Source: Bifidobacterium breve
GTDB lineage: Bacteria > Actinomycetota > Acidimicrobiia > IMCC26256 > PALSA-555
Direction of reading: 5' to 3'
NCBI GenBank assembly: GCA_945889545.1
Contig: CAMDCC010000201.1
Coordinates: 1-5,678 of the forward strand
Length of the DNA stretch: 5,678 nt
Each line of letters starts with the position of its first letter. Within the stretch, counting starts at the first letter, position 1. The notes below the pieces were generated by a model, which was not told where the DNA came from, did not search any database, and saw only the letters and a program-made list of their open reading frames with translations. A program made the position numbers and the translations under genes. Shown piece after piece: positions 1 to 5,678 of the stretch.

Positions 1-103
1 TCAGGCCACTCGCGTCAGGCCACTCGCGTCAGGCCACTCGCGTCAGGCCACTCGCGTCAGGCCACTCGCGTCAGGCCACTCGCGTCAGGCCACTCGCGTC
101 AGG
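1..103. repeat. 14-bp perfect tandem repeat array (7 full copies plus a 5-base partial)
   Basis: The unit TCAGGCCACTCGCG occurs seven times head to tail without a mismatch (units begin at 1, 15, 29, 43, 57, 71 and 85), followed by TCAGG at 99-103, where the sequence diverges. The left end is open because the window starts inside the array, so the true copy number is unknown. The first three bases of each unit read TGA on the minus strand. Those of the partial eighth unit are the stop codon of the LivH-LivM-LivG fusion gene. Because 14 is not a multiple of 3, the array places TGA in all three minus-strand frames, while the plus strand through the array has no stop codon. There are no spacers, so it is not a CRISPR. 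It could be a genuine minisatellite just downstream of the operon or an assembly artefact at a contig end. Confidence 0.95.
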
Positions 104-2924
104 TCGAGGCAGGTTCGGCCGGGTCTGCGCTCCCAGCACTGGAGCCCGACCGCTGGATCGCGCGTTCGTCGGTGCCGAGGTACGAGGCGATGACCGAGGG
201 ATCGTGGCGCACCACGTCAGGCACACCTTCGGCGATCACGAGGCCGGCCTCGAGGCAGTAGATGCGGTCACTCGTCGACATCACCATGGGCATGTCGTGC
301 TCGATGATCAAGATGGCGCACCCGAGCTCCTTGTGGATCATCTTGATGAGTGGCCCGAAGACCTCGGTCTCGCGCTGCGCGATGCCAGCCGTGGGCTCAT
401 CGAGGAGCATCAGACGCGTGTCGAGGGCAAGGAGCGCGCCGAGCTCGACGACGCGCCTTGTGCCGGTCGAGAGCTCACTCACAAGGTTGTCGGCATAACG
501 CCCCAGCCCGAGGTAGGAGATGATCTCGTCGGCCTGCGAACGCTTCCGACGCTCGGCGAAGTGTGACTGCGGCAGCGCGAGCATCGAGGGCAAGAGCAGC
601 GACCGCTTCCGCGCTTCGAGCGCGACCATGATCGTCTCTCGCACATTGAGGCCGCCGAAGATGCGTGCGTTTTGGAAGGCGCGGCCCATGCCGTGGCGGG
701 CGCGGCGATACGACGGAATGCCATCGACCCGTTCGCCGAAGATCTCGATCTTTCCCGTCGCTCGGACGAACCCCGAGATGGCGTTCATCAGCGTCGTCTT
801 GCCGGCGCCGTTGGTGCCGATGAGCCCGACGATCTCGCCGGGCCGCACCTCGAGGCTGACGCCGTTCACCGCGAACAGGCCGCCGAAGCGCACCTTCACG
901 TCGTCGACGCGCAGTGGGCAGAGGTCGGCGCTGCCCTCCATGCTGCGGTCCCGGGTCGAGAGCGTCGTGACGTCCGACGTCTCGCGACCCTTCTTCGGTT
1001 GCCAACCCGTCCGGTGGGCGACGTAGAGCAAGAGCTGGTGTCGGCCACTCTCGATGATCGAGATGAGACCTCCGGGCACGTAGAGGATGAGGATGAGCAT
1101 GCCGATGCCACTGGCAAACAGCTGGAGCTCCTGGGTGTTGCTGAACACGAGCGGGACGGCCACGACGACCAACGTGCCGAGGATCGCGCCCGTGACTGAG
1201 GTGAGCCCTCCGACGACTGCAACCGAGAGCACTCGGATCGACTCGGCTGGCGTGAAGTAGTCAGGAAACATCGTTGCGTTACGTGCAGCGAAGAGACCTC
1301 CTGCGAACGCCGCAACACCACCCGACAGACCAAAGGCGATGAGCTTCGCTCTCGTGGGCGACACGGTGTAGGCCGCCGCGTTCATGTCGTTGTCACGCAC
1401 CGCGAGGAGCGTCCGACCGACACCGGTTTTCCGTAGGTGCGTCACGATGGCAATCACCACGATGAGCGCAACGAAACAGAGGTAGTAGTACGCGTCCTTG
1501 TCGGTGGTGAGGTCGAACTCCCCGAGCAATGGGATGTCGAGTATTGGAGGGTCGAGACGCGAGCCGTACCCGGAGAAGTAGGTGTTGAGGCGATCGGTGA
1601 GCAACACGTGATTGCTCACTGCGAGCGAGAAGCCCAACGTGATGATCGCGAGGTACAGGCCGCGCACGCGCAAGGCCGGGAGGCCGATCACGATGGCAAC
1701 TCCGACCCCCCACAGCGTGCCGAGCGCGATCGAGGGGACGAACCCCATGGATTGGCCGTAGTACGCAGTCAGGTACGCGCCAATTGCCACGAACGCGAAC
1801 TGACCGAGCGACAGCTGGCCAGCCCAGCCCGTGAGCACAGTGGCGGAGACCGCGACCATCAAGAAGGTCAAGATGCTCGTCATGTCGTTCATGTCGGAAG
1901 CCGTGGAGAAGAACGACGGCAGTGCGAACCCTGCGGCAAAGAGCAGGGCGACGCCCCCGTAACGCGCAGCTCGCGAGAGAGGGTGTTTCAAGAGCTCCGC
2001 CCTGGCTGCCCGTGCGCGCGGTGTGAGCGTCCATGCCGATTCGTCGGCGCTCTGCGATCGCGCTCGGAACAGCACCACGATGATCAGCAGCAGGAACATG
2101 ACAAGAGTGTCGGTACCAGGGGATCCGGTGGTGTTGGCGAGCACTACCCCTTCCATCACGCCGATGACGACCCCGCCCGCCAAGGCAAGCGGGAAGGACG
2201 CCATCCCGCCGATCAGCGCGGCGACAAGGCCCCGGAGCAACAGGTCTGGGCCCAGTGCGTTGCTGATGTCGTTCGTTCGCTGGTTCAGGACTGGCGCGGC
2301 GATCACAGCGCCAACCGCGGAGACCACGCCGGCGATGACCCACACCTGCGTCGACACGGCCTTCACGCGGACTCCGGAGAGTGACGCGCCGCTCGGATTG
2401 TCGGCCGACGAACGCACCGCGAGTCCAAACTTGCTGCGTTGGAGCAGCACCGCGAGGATCGCCACGATCACCGGCACGACGATGAGAACAATCACCTGCT
2501 CGCTGCGCACGGTGAGGGCACCGATCGTCCAGATCTTGTCGAACCCCGTCGGGAATGCTTGTTCGTCGACGACCGGAAGCTGGAGCTGCACCAGCTGGAT
2601 CACCTGCGCCATCCCGATGGTTGCGACGAACAGCAGCAACCGAGGCTGGTTGAAGAGCCGGCGGACCACGAGCAGCTCGGTGACACCACCGAGCGCGGCG
2701 CCCACCAAAATCGCTACCGGGAGGGCAAACCAGAACGACCAGTTGTAGGTCACCATCAGGACCGCCAAGATCGACGCACCCAACGCCCCGAACTGGCCCT
2801 GCGCGAAGTTGATGACACCCGATGCGCGGAAGACCAGCACGATGCCGACCGCGACGAGCGCGTAGACCATCCCGCGGATGATCCCGTTGAAGACGATCTG
2901 CTCCGAGATCGTCACGCCCAACAT
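99..2924 (-). CDS. LivH-LivM-LivG triple fusion: two permease domains and one ATPase of a branched-chain amino-acid type ABC importer
   Basis: This single 941-residue protein carries three subunits that are separate in the classical Liv system. Residues 1 to about 288 are a LivH-like permease, with the family stretch around VINFAQGQFGALGA (residues 37-50) and several hydrophobic helices. Residues 321 to about 627 are a LivM-like permease, with LSLGQFAFVAIGAY at 371-384, RGLYLAIITLGF at 421-432 and the loop GRTLLAVRDND at 503-513. Residues 669 to about 918 are a LivG-like ATPase: Walker A GTNGAGKT at 703-710, Q-loop Q751, signature LSTGT at 818-822 instead of LSGGQ, Walker B ending LLDE with D842 and E843, and switch H876 in EHDM. 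Charged linkers lie at about 289-320 and 628-668, and the tail after 918 is rich in Ser, Ala and Pro. It should sit in the cytoplasmic membrane with the ATPase inside, importing an amino acid or other small carboxylate. The ATG at 2924 is chosen because GTGAGGG lies 6 bases upstream and because it overlaps the upstream stop. Substrate is unknown and no binding protein is in the window. Confidence 0.95.
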   Translation of the reverse strand: MLGVTISEQIVFNGIIRGMVYALVAVGIVLVFRASGVINFAQGQFGALGASILAVLMVTYNWSFWFALPVAILVGAALGGVTELLVVRRLFNQPRLLLFVATIGMAQVIQLVQLQLPVVDEQAFPTGFDKIWTIGALTVRSEQVIVLIVVPVIVAILAVLLQRSKFGLAVRSSADNPSGASLSGVRVKAVSTQVWVIAGVVSAVGAVIAAPVLNQRTNDISNALGPDLLLRGLVAALIGGMASFPLALAGGVVIGVMEGVVLANTTGSPGTDTLVMFLLLIIVVLFRARSQSADESAWTLTPRARAARAELLKHPLSRAARYGGVALLFAAGFALPSFFSTASDMNDMTSILTFLMVAVSATVLTGWAGQLSLGQFAFVAIGAYLTAYYGQSMGFVPSIALGTLWGVGVAIVIGLPALRVRGLYLAIITLGFSLAVSNHVLLTDRLNTYFSGYGSRLDPPILDIPLLGEFDLTTDKDAYYYLCFVALIVVIAIVTHLRKTGVGRTLLAVRDNDMNAAAYTVSPTRAKLIAFGLSGGVAAFAGGLFAARNATMFPDYFTPAESIRVLSVAVVGGLTSVTGAILGTLVVVAVPLVFSNTQELQLFASGIGMLILILYVPGGLISIIESGRHQLLLYVAHRTGWQPKKGRETSDVTTLSTRDRSMEGSADLCPLRVDDVKVRFGGLFAVNGVSLEVRPGEIVGLIGTNGAGKTTLMNAISGFVRATGKIEIFGERVDGIPSYRRARHGMGRAFQNARIFGGLNVRETIMVALEARKRSLLLPSMLALPQSHFAERRKRSQADEIISYLGLGRYADNLVSELSTGTRRVVELGALLALDTRLMLLDEPTAGIAQRETEVFGPLIKMIHKELGCAILIIEHDMPMVMSTSDRIYCLEAGLVIAEGVPDVVRHDPSVIASYLGTDERAIQRSGSSAGSADPAEPAST

Positions 2925-5116
2925 CAAGCGCCCTCACCCGAGAGGAAGACCGCGCGCAACAGGTCGTCTCGTTCGAGCAGGTCCTGCGCCGGACCTTCGA
3001 AGCGGATGCGTCCCCGCTCCATGAAGATCGCGCGGTCCGCGATCGACAACGCCACGTTCACCGATTGCTCGACGATCACCATCGTGACGCCCGCGGACCG
3101 GAGTCCCTGCACGACCTCCAAGAGGTCTTGGACGACGATCGGTGCGAGCCCGAGCGACAGCTCGTCGATCAAGAGGAGCTCTGGCTCGAGCACGACCGCC
3201 TTCGACAAGGCCAGCATTTGCTGCTGACCACCTGAGAGCGAGCCCGCGCGTGCGCTCAATCGATCGGCCAGCACCGGGAAGGTCGCCAACGCGGCATCGA
3301 CCCGTTCCTTCCGGCGAGTGGGGTCCTCGATGAGCCAGCTCCAGATCTCGAAGTGGTCGGCCACCGTGTGGCTCGGGAAGACCCCTTCACCCCCTGGAAC
3401 TTGGATCATCCCCATGGCGACTCGGATCTCAGGATCCGTGAGCGTGACCGTGCGGCCGTTCATGCGGACCACACCACGGTCGGGCATCACTAGGCCACTG
3501 ATCGTCTTCAGCAGCGTGGACTTTCCGGCACCGTTGGTCCCAAGCAGCGCGAGCACCTCGCCTCGCTGCACCTCGAGGTTGATGTCGAAAAGGATCTGGA
3601 CGGGTCCGTACGAGACGTCGATGTCGTGGAGCTGCAGCACCGGGAGATGCTCCGGGTCGGCCGCGACCCGCCGTTGCTCAGCTTGGTCCTCGAGCAGCTC
3701 GGCGACCACCAACGAGATGTCGCGCTTCATGAACCGCGCGCCGCGCATCACGAGGAACCCGCCAAGGAGCGCGCCAAAGGGCACGATGGTGAGGAGCGCG
3801 GTGCGCTCACCGTACGCCTCGGCAATCGCCGCGACCATCAGGCCGCCGAAGAACCCACCGAGGAGGAAGACATAGAAGCCGATCAAGGCGAATGCCTGCG
3901 CTCGCATCCGGTACGGGACCACTGCCGAGATGATCGGGCCCATCTGCGTGAATGCCGCGAGCTGGCAAGCGTTCCCGATCGCCAGGAGCACGATCAGTGC
4001 CTCGACGGATTGGAGCTGCGAGCCAATCGTGACGAACACGCCGTACGCGATGACGAACCCTCCGAACAGCCGTGCGGCCCAGCGCGGATCACGGCGGAAG
4101 AGGCGGTCGCCGTACCGGCCTGCGAACGGGATCACTAGCAACGCCGGGAGGTAGGTGAGTGAGAGCACCCAGCCACGCTTGTACGCGTCGAAGTTATACG
4201 TCTCTTGGAAGAGGAAGCTCATGCGCGAGGGCACGCTGATGAGCGCGAAGCCGAGCATGCCGATCCCGAGCGTCAGGTATCGGAATGTCTTGACCTTCTT
4301 CAGCCGGGTGGACGCCGAGCTCAATCGCACCGGCGGCTCGTCCTCGGCCGCGAGGACCTGTCCGAGCACTGCCTCCTGCTCGTTGCGACCGCGGCCTGGG
4401 TCACGCATGAAGAACAACGTGAGAGCGATGATGACTGCCGCGACCGCGATCGCGACCATGGCGTAGCGCCACCCGTCGGCTCCGCTCACCTGGGCCGAGA
4501 CGGCACCGACGAAGAACGGTCCGATCACCAAGCCGAGTGGTCGACCGAGCCCCTCCATCGCGAACATCCGCGCGCGCACACGGATCGGATAGGCGTCGGC
4601 GACCAGCGCCGGCGAAATCGGGATACGAGCTGCCGCCCCGAAGCCCGCGCCAATGCGCGCGATGCCCATGAGGAAGGCGGTCGGCACGAGCCCTGTGAAG
4701 ACGATGAAGACCGACCAGAAGGTCGTGGCCGACGCCAGGATTCGGGCGCGGTTGTAGCGGTCGGCGAGCCAGGCAAACGGCAACGTCGAGAGCACCAGCA
4801 CCACGCCGCTGAGCGAGGTAAGCCCCTGGAGCGTCGTCTTGCTCACGTCGAGCGACTTCTGGATATCCGGTCCGAGGGTGTTGAGGGCGGCGCTGTCGAA
4901 CGTCTCGATGATGTTGACAAGCAACAGGGAGACGATCAGCCCCCAACCGCCGGCGCGGATACCTTCGCGCAGCGGCATCTGCTCGCCGCCGACCCCAGGC
5001 AGTAAGTCATCGGGAAGCAGCTCGCCAGCCTCGGCCGCGGCTTGAGCATCGCGGCGCCGCTCTTCTTCCGCAACGACAACCGCGGTCAGCGCCGCGGGCT
5101 CGCTGGCCTCGGGCAT
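2924..5116 (-). CDS. MFS transporter fused to a LivF-like ABC ATPase
   Basis: This 730-residue protein joins two transporter classes. Residues 1-57 are a hydrophilic, Ala/Glu-rich, probably cytoplasmic tail. Residues about 58-465 look like a 12-helix MFS carrier: D74 at the end of helix 1, the loop 2-3 motif LADRYNRARI at 117-126, a second-half counterpart GRYGDRLFRR at 333-342, and a central polar loop at about 238-278. Residues about 491-730 are a LivF-like ATPase: Walker A GTNGAGKST at 526-534, signature LSGGQQQ at 627-633, Walker B LLLIDE with D651 and E652, then LSLGLAPIV, and VEQS at 682-685, where Gln stands in the switch-His position as is usual in LivF. An even helix count places the ATPase in the cytoplasm. 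It is first in the operon, overlaps the LivH-LivM-LivG gene by one base, and supplies the LivF that system otherwise lacks. The ATG at 5116 is chosen for its AGGGGGG ribosome site; reading further upstream in frame gives an arginine-rich non-protein-like sequence running into the divergent gene. Whether the MFS half transports, and what, cannot be told. Confidence 0.93.
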   Translation of the reverse strand: MPEASEPAALTAVVVAEEERRRDAQAAAEAGELLPDDLLPGVGGEQMPLREGIRAGGWGLIVSLLLVNIIETFDSAALNTLGPDIQKSLDVSKTTLQGLTSLSGVVLVLSTLPFAWLADRYNRARILASATTFWSVFIVFTGLVPTAFLMGIARIGAGFGAAARIPISPALVADAYPIRVRARMFAMEGLGRPLGLVIGPFFVGAVSAQVSGADGWRYAMVAIAVAAVIIALTLFFMRDPGRGRNEQEAVLGQVLAAEDEPPVRLSSASTRLKKVKTFRYLTLGIGMLGFALISVPSRMSFLFQETYNFDAYKRGWVLSLTYLPALLVIPFAGRYGDRLFRRDPRWAARLFGGFVIAYGVFVTIGSQLQSVEALIVLLAIGNACQLAAFTQMGPIISAVVPYRMRAQAFALIGFYVFLLGGFFGGLMVAAIAEAYGERTALLTIVPFGALLGGFLVMRGARFMKRDISLVVAELLEDQAEQRRVAADPEHLPVLQLHDIDVSYGPVQILFDINLEVQRGEVLALLGTNGAGKSTLLKTISGLVMPDRGVVRMNGRTVTLTDPEIRVAMGMIQVPGGEGVFPSHTVADHFEIWSWLIEDPTRRKERVDAALATFPVLADRLSARAGSLSGGQQQMLALSKAVVLEPELLLIDELSLGLAPIVVQDLLEVVQGLRSAGVTMVIVEQSVNVALSIADRAIFMERGRIRFEGPAQDLLERDDLLRAVFLSGEGA
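2931..2938 (-). promoter_or_regulatory. Shine-Dalgarno for the LivH-LivM-LivG gene, with TGATG stop/start overlap
   Basis: On the minus strand GGTGAGGG lies inside the end of the MFS-LivF gene, 6 bases before the ATG at 2924. The upstream TGA (2926-2924) shares its A with this ATG, the arrangement expected for translational coupling. A TTG three bases earlier (2927) is in frame but has poorer spacing and adds only one residue. Confidence 0.75.
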
Positions 5117-5123
5117 CACCGAG

Positions 5124-5130
5124 CCCCCCT
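5124..5130 (-). promoter_or_regulatory. Shine-Dalgarno for the MFS-LivF gene
   Basis: The minus-strand sequence AGGGGGG ends 7 bases before the ATG at 5116. It decides the start: the reading frame stays open upstream to about 5584, but no comparable ribosome site or recognisable protein sequence supports an earlier start. Confidence 0.75.
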
Positions 5131-5152
5131 GATCGAATGTCCTGCACCAGCC

Positions 5153-5180
5153 CTCGCAAGGTAGCAACTGGGCTTGCGAG
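5153..5180. promoter_or_regulatory. Inverted repeat CTCGCAAG - 12 nt - CTTGCGAG upstream of the MFS-LivF operon
   Basis: Two perfect 8-base arms (5153-5160 and 5173-5180) are separated by 12 bases, with the proximal arm 36 bases before the MFS-LivF start codon. The half-site CTTGCGA recurs at 5224-5230, 51 bases from the second arm and in the same orientation, within the smaller palindrome TCGC-CCTT-GCGA (5219-5230). This could be a repressor or activator operator with an auxiliary site, or a hairpin in the leader RNA of the operon. No run of T follows on either strand, so it does not look like an intrinsic terminator. The pattern is seen directly; function is inferred. Confidence 0.45.
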
Positions 5181-5256
5181 ATCGCCTCGGAGCCAACTGC
5201 GCCTGTCCAAGCGCCGACTCGCCCTTGCGAACCTTGCCCGAGGACGCACGGCACAA

Positions 5257-5272
5257 CATAGCGTGCACTATG
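5257..5272. promoter_or_regulatory. Dyad CATAG-N6-CTATG in the divergent promoter region (candidate operator)
   Basis: Perfect 5-base arms flank a 6-base centre, and the self-complementary hexamer GTGCAC sits within it at 5263-5268, slightly off the dyad axis. The site overlaps possible -10 hexamers on both strands and lies 32 bases before the dioxygenase start codon. A dimeric regulator binding here could control both transcripts. No regulator gene is in the window to pair with it. Confidence 0.4.
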
Positions 5273-5274
5273 CT
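5269..5274 (+). promoter_or_regulatory. Possible -10 element for the dioxygenase gene
   Basis: TATGCT fits a loose TANNNT -10. Starting about 7 bases downstream, it would give a leader of about 25 bases containing the AAGGAG ribosome site. No convincing -35 hexamer is found 16-18 bases upstream. On the opposite strand TATGTT (5260-5255) could serve the MFS-LivF operon, also without a good -35, and would give a leader of about 130 bases. Both are weak calls. Confidence 0.25.
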
Positions 5275-5291
5275 TTGGACAGCGCGGAGAG

Positions 5292-5297
5292 AAGGAG
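5292..5297 (+). promoter_or_regulatory. Shine-Dalgarno for the TauD/TfdA-like dioxygenase gene
   Basis: AAGGAG lies 7 bases before the ATG at 5305, a near-ideal sequence and spacing. It fixes the start of the partial plus-strand gene. Confidence 0.85.
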
Positions 5298-5304
5298 TCC
5301 GGCG

Positions 5305-5678
5305 ATGCGAACGCTTGCAGTCCACGATCTCGGTCCGGTGTTCGGCTCGGAAGTCCGCGGCTTCGACCCTGAGCAGCTCGACGACCCAGCGACCTGCGCC
5401 GAGCTCCAGCATCTCTTCGACACCCGAAGCGTCTTGCTCTTCCGCGATCTCGACATCGACCACGCGCAGCAGGTCCGGCTCGCCAAGCTTTTGGCCGGCA
5501 CCCAACAGCACCCTGGCGACTCCGCCAACGCCACCGGGCAGAGCGATCCAGTTGTCGAGGACCGGTGGTACGTCTCGAACGCACGGCCCAACTCCGCGGC
5601 GCCGTTCGGACGGCTGCAGTTCCATTCCGACACGATGTGGTCGGACCAGCCGTGCGAGGTGCTCTCGCTGTACGCCAT
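5305..5678 (+). CDS. TauD/TfdA-family Fe(II)/2-oxoglutarate-dependent dioxygenase, 5' part only
   Basis: Only the first 124 residues are present because the gene runs off the right edge; family members are usually about 270-300 residues. The N-terminus has the family pattern of a substrate-pocket strand (GPVFGSEVRGFD, residues 10-21) followed by RSVLLFRDLDID (41-52). FHSDTMW at 106-112 contains the HxD iron-binding pair, H107 and D109; the second histidine and the 2-oxoglutarate-binding arginine would lie beyond the window. Enzymes of this family couple 2-oxoglutarate decarboxylation to hydroxylation of a substrate carbon, often releasing sulfite from sulfonates or a phenol from aryloxyalkanoates. 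They act in the cytoplasm. The exact substrate cannot be assigned from this fragment. The gene is divergent from the transporter operon across 188 bases, which hints at a shared substrate and regulator but does not prove either. Confidence 0.9.
   Translation, partial: MRTLAVHDLGPVFGSEVRGFDPEQLDDPATCAELQHLFDTRSVLLFRDLDIDHAQQVRLAKLLAGTQQHPGDSANATGQSDPVVEDRWYVSNARPNSAAPFGRLQFHSDTMWSDQPCEVLSLYA

Noticed and set aside
1..98. CRISPR array
   Set aside because: The 14-bp units are contiguous with no spacers.
1..98. Intrinsic terminator for the operon within the repeat array
   Set aside because: CGCG and GGCC in adjacent units allow only short weak stems and there is no run of T on the transcribed strand. 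Termination may occur beyond the window or by Rho.
1437..2384. Long plus-strand open frame antisense to the permease domains
   Set aside because: The translation is rich in Arg, His, Glu and Asp with no domain, as expected from the complement of a GC-rich membrane-protein gene.
2925..2927. TTG as the start of the LivH-LivM-LivG gene
   Set aside because: It adds one residue only. The next codon is ATG with better Shine-Dalgarno spacing and a classical TGATG overlap.
1393..2937. Second minus-strand frame of 514 codons within the fusion gene
   Set aside because: It is out of frame with the recognisable LivH/LivM sequence and gives an Arg/Gly/Ala-rich shadow translation with no transmembrane pattern.
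2439..3227. Plus-strand open frame spanning the junction of the two fusion genes
   Set aside because: The product is low-complexity and charged, lies opposite confidently identified domains on the minus strand, and has no ribosome site that I recognise.
5117..5584. 156-residue N-terminal extension of the MFS-LivF reading frame
   Set aside because: The extension is arginine-rich and low in structure, crosses the intergenic region and lies antisense to the dioxygenase gene. The ATG at 5116 has a strong AGGGGGG ribosome site.
5116..5625. Minus-strand open frames over the dioxygenase gene
   Set aside because: The plus strand there has an ideal ribosome site and a TauD/TfdA HxD motif, so the minus-strand frames are shadows.

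Overview
The window is GC-rich and gene-dense. It has strong Shine-Dalgarno sequences, very short intergenic gaps and alanine/valine/arginine-rich proteins, which suggests a high-GC bacterium. An actinobacterium, perhaps a member of the Acidimicrobiia, is my best guess from the protein style, but no phylogenetic marker is present, so the taxon is inference.

Layout, left to right. Positions 1-103 hold a perfect 14-bp tandem repeat, seven full copies plus the first 5 bases of an eighth. It runs off the window edge and overlaps the stop codon of the first gene. Positions 99-2924 (minus strand) encode a 941-residue protein that joins three normally separate parts of a branched-chain amino-acid type (LivHMGF/HAAT family) ABC importer: LivH-like permease, LivM-like permease and LivG-like ATPase. 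Positions 2924-5116 (minus strand) encode a 730-residue protein joining a 12-helix major facilitator superfamily (MFS) transporter to a LivF-like ATPase. The two genes overlap by one base (TGATG) and form one leftward operon, with the MFS-LivF gene first. Positions 5117-5304 are a divergent intergenic region with two inverted repeats and weak promoter-like hexamers. From 5305 to the right edge (plus strand) lies the 5' part of a TauD/TfdA-type Fe(II)/2-oxoglutarate-dependent dioxygenase.

Taken together, the two minus-strand proteins contain all four membrane and ATPase parts of a Liv-type importer (H, M, G, F) in only two polypeptides, with an additional secondary transporter covalently attached to the LivF ATPase. 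No periplasmic solute-binding protein is visible. The divergent dioxygenase suggests a substrate, such as a sulfonate, aryloxy acid or similar carboxylate, that is imported and then oxidatively cleaved, but this is inference from proximity only. The MFS-LivF fusion is the most unusual thing in the window.
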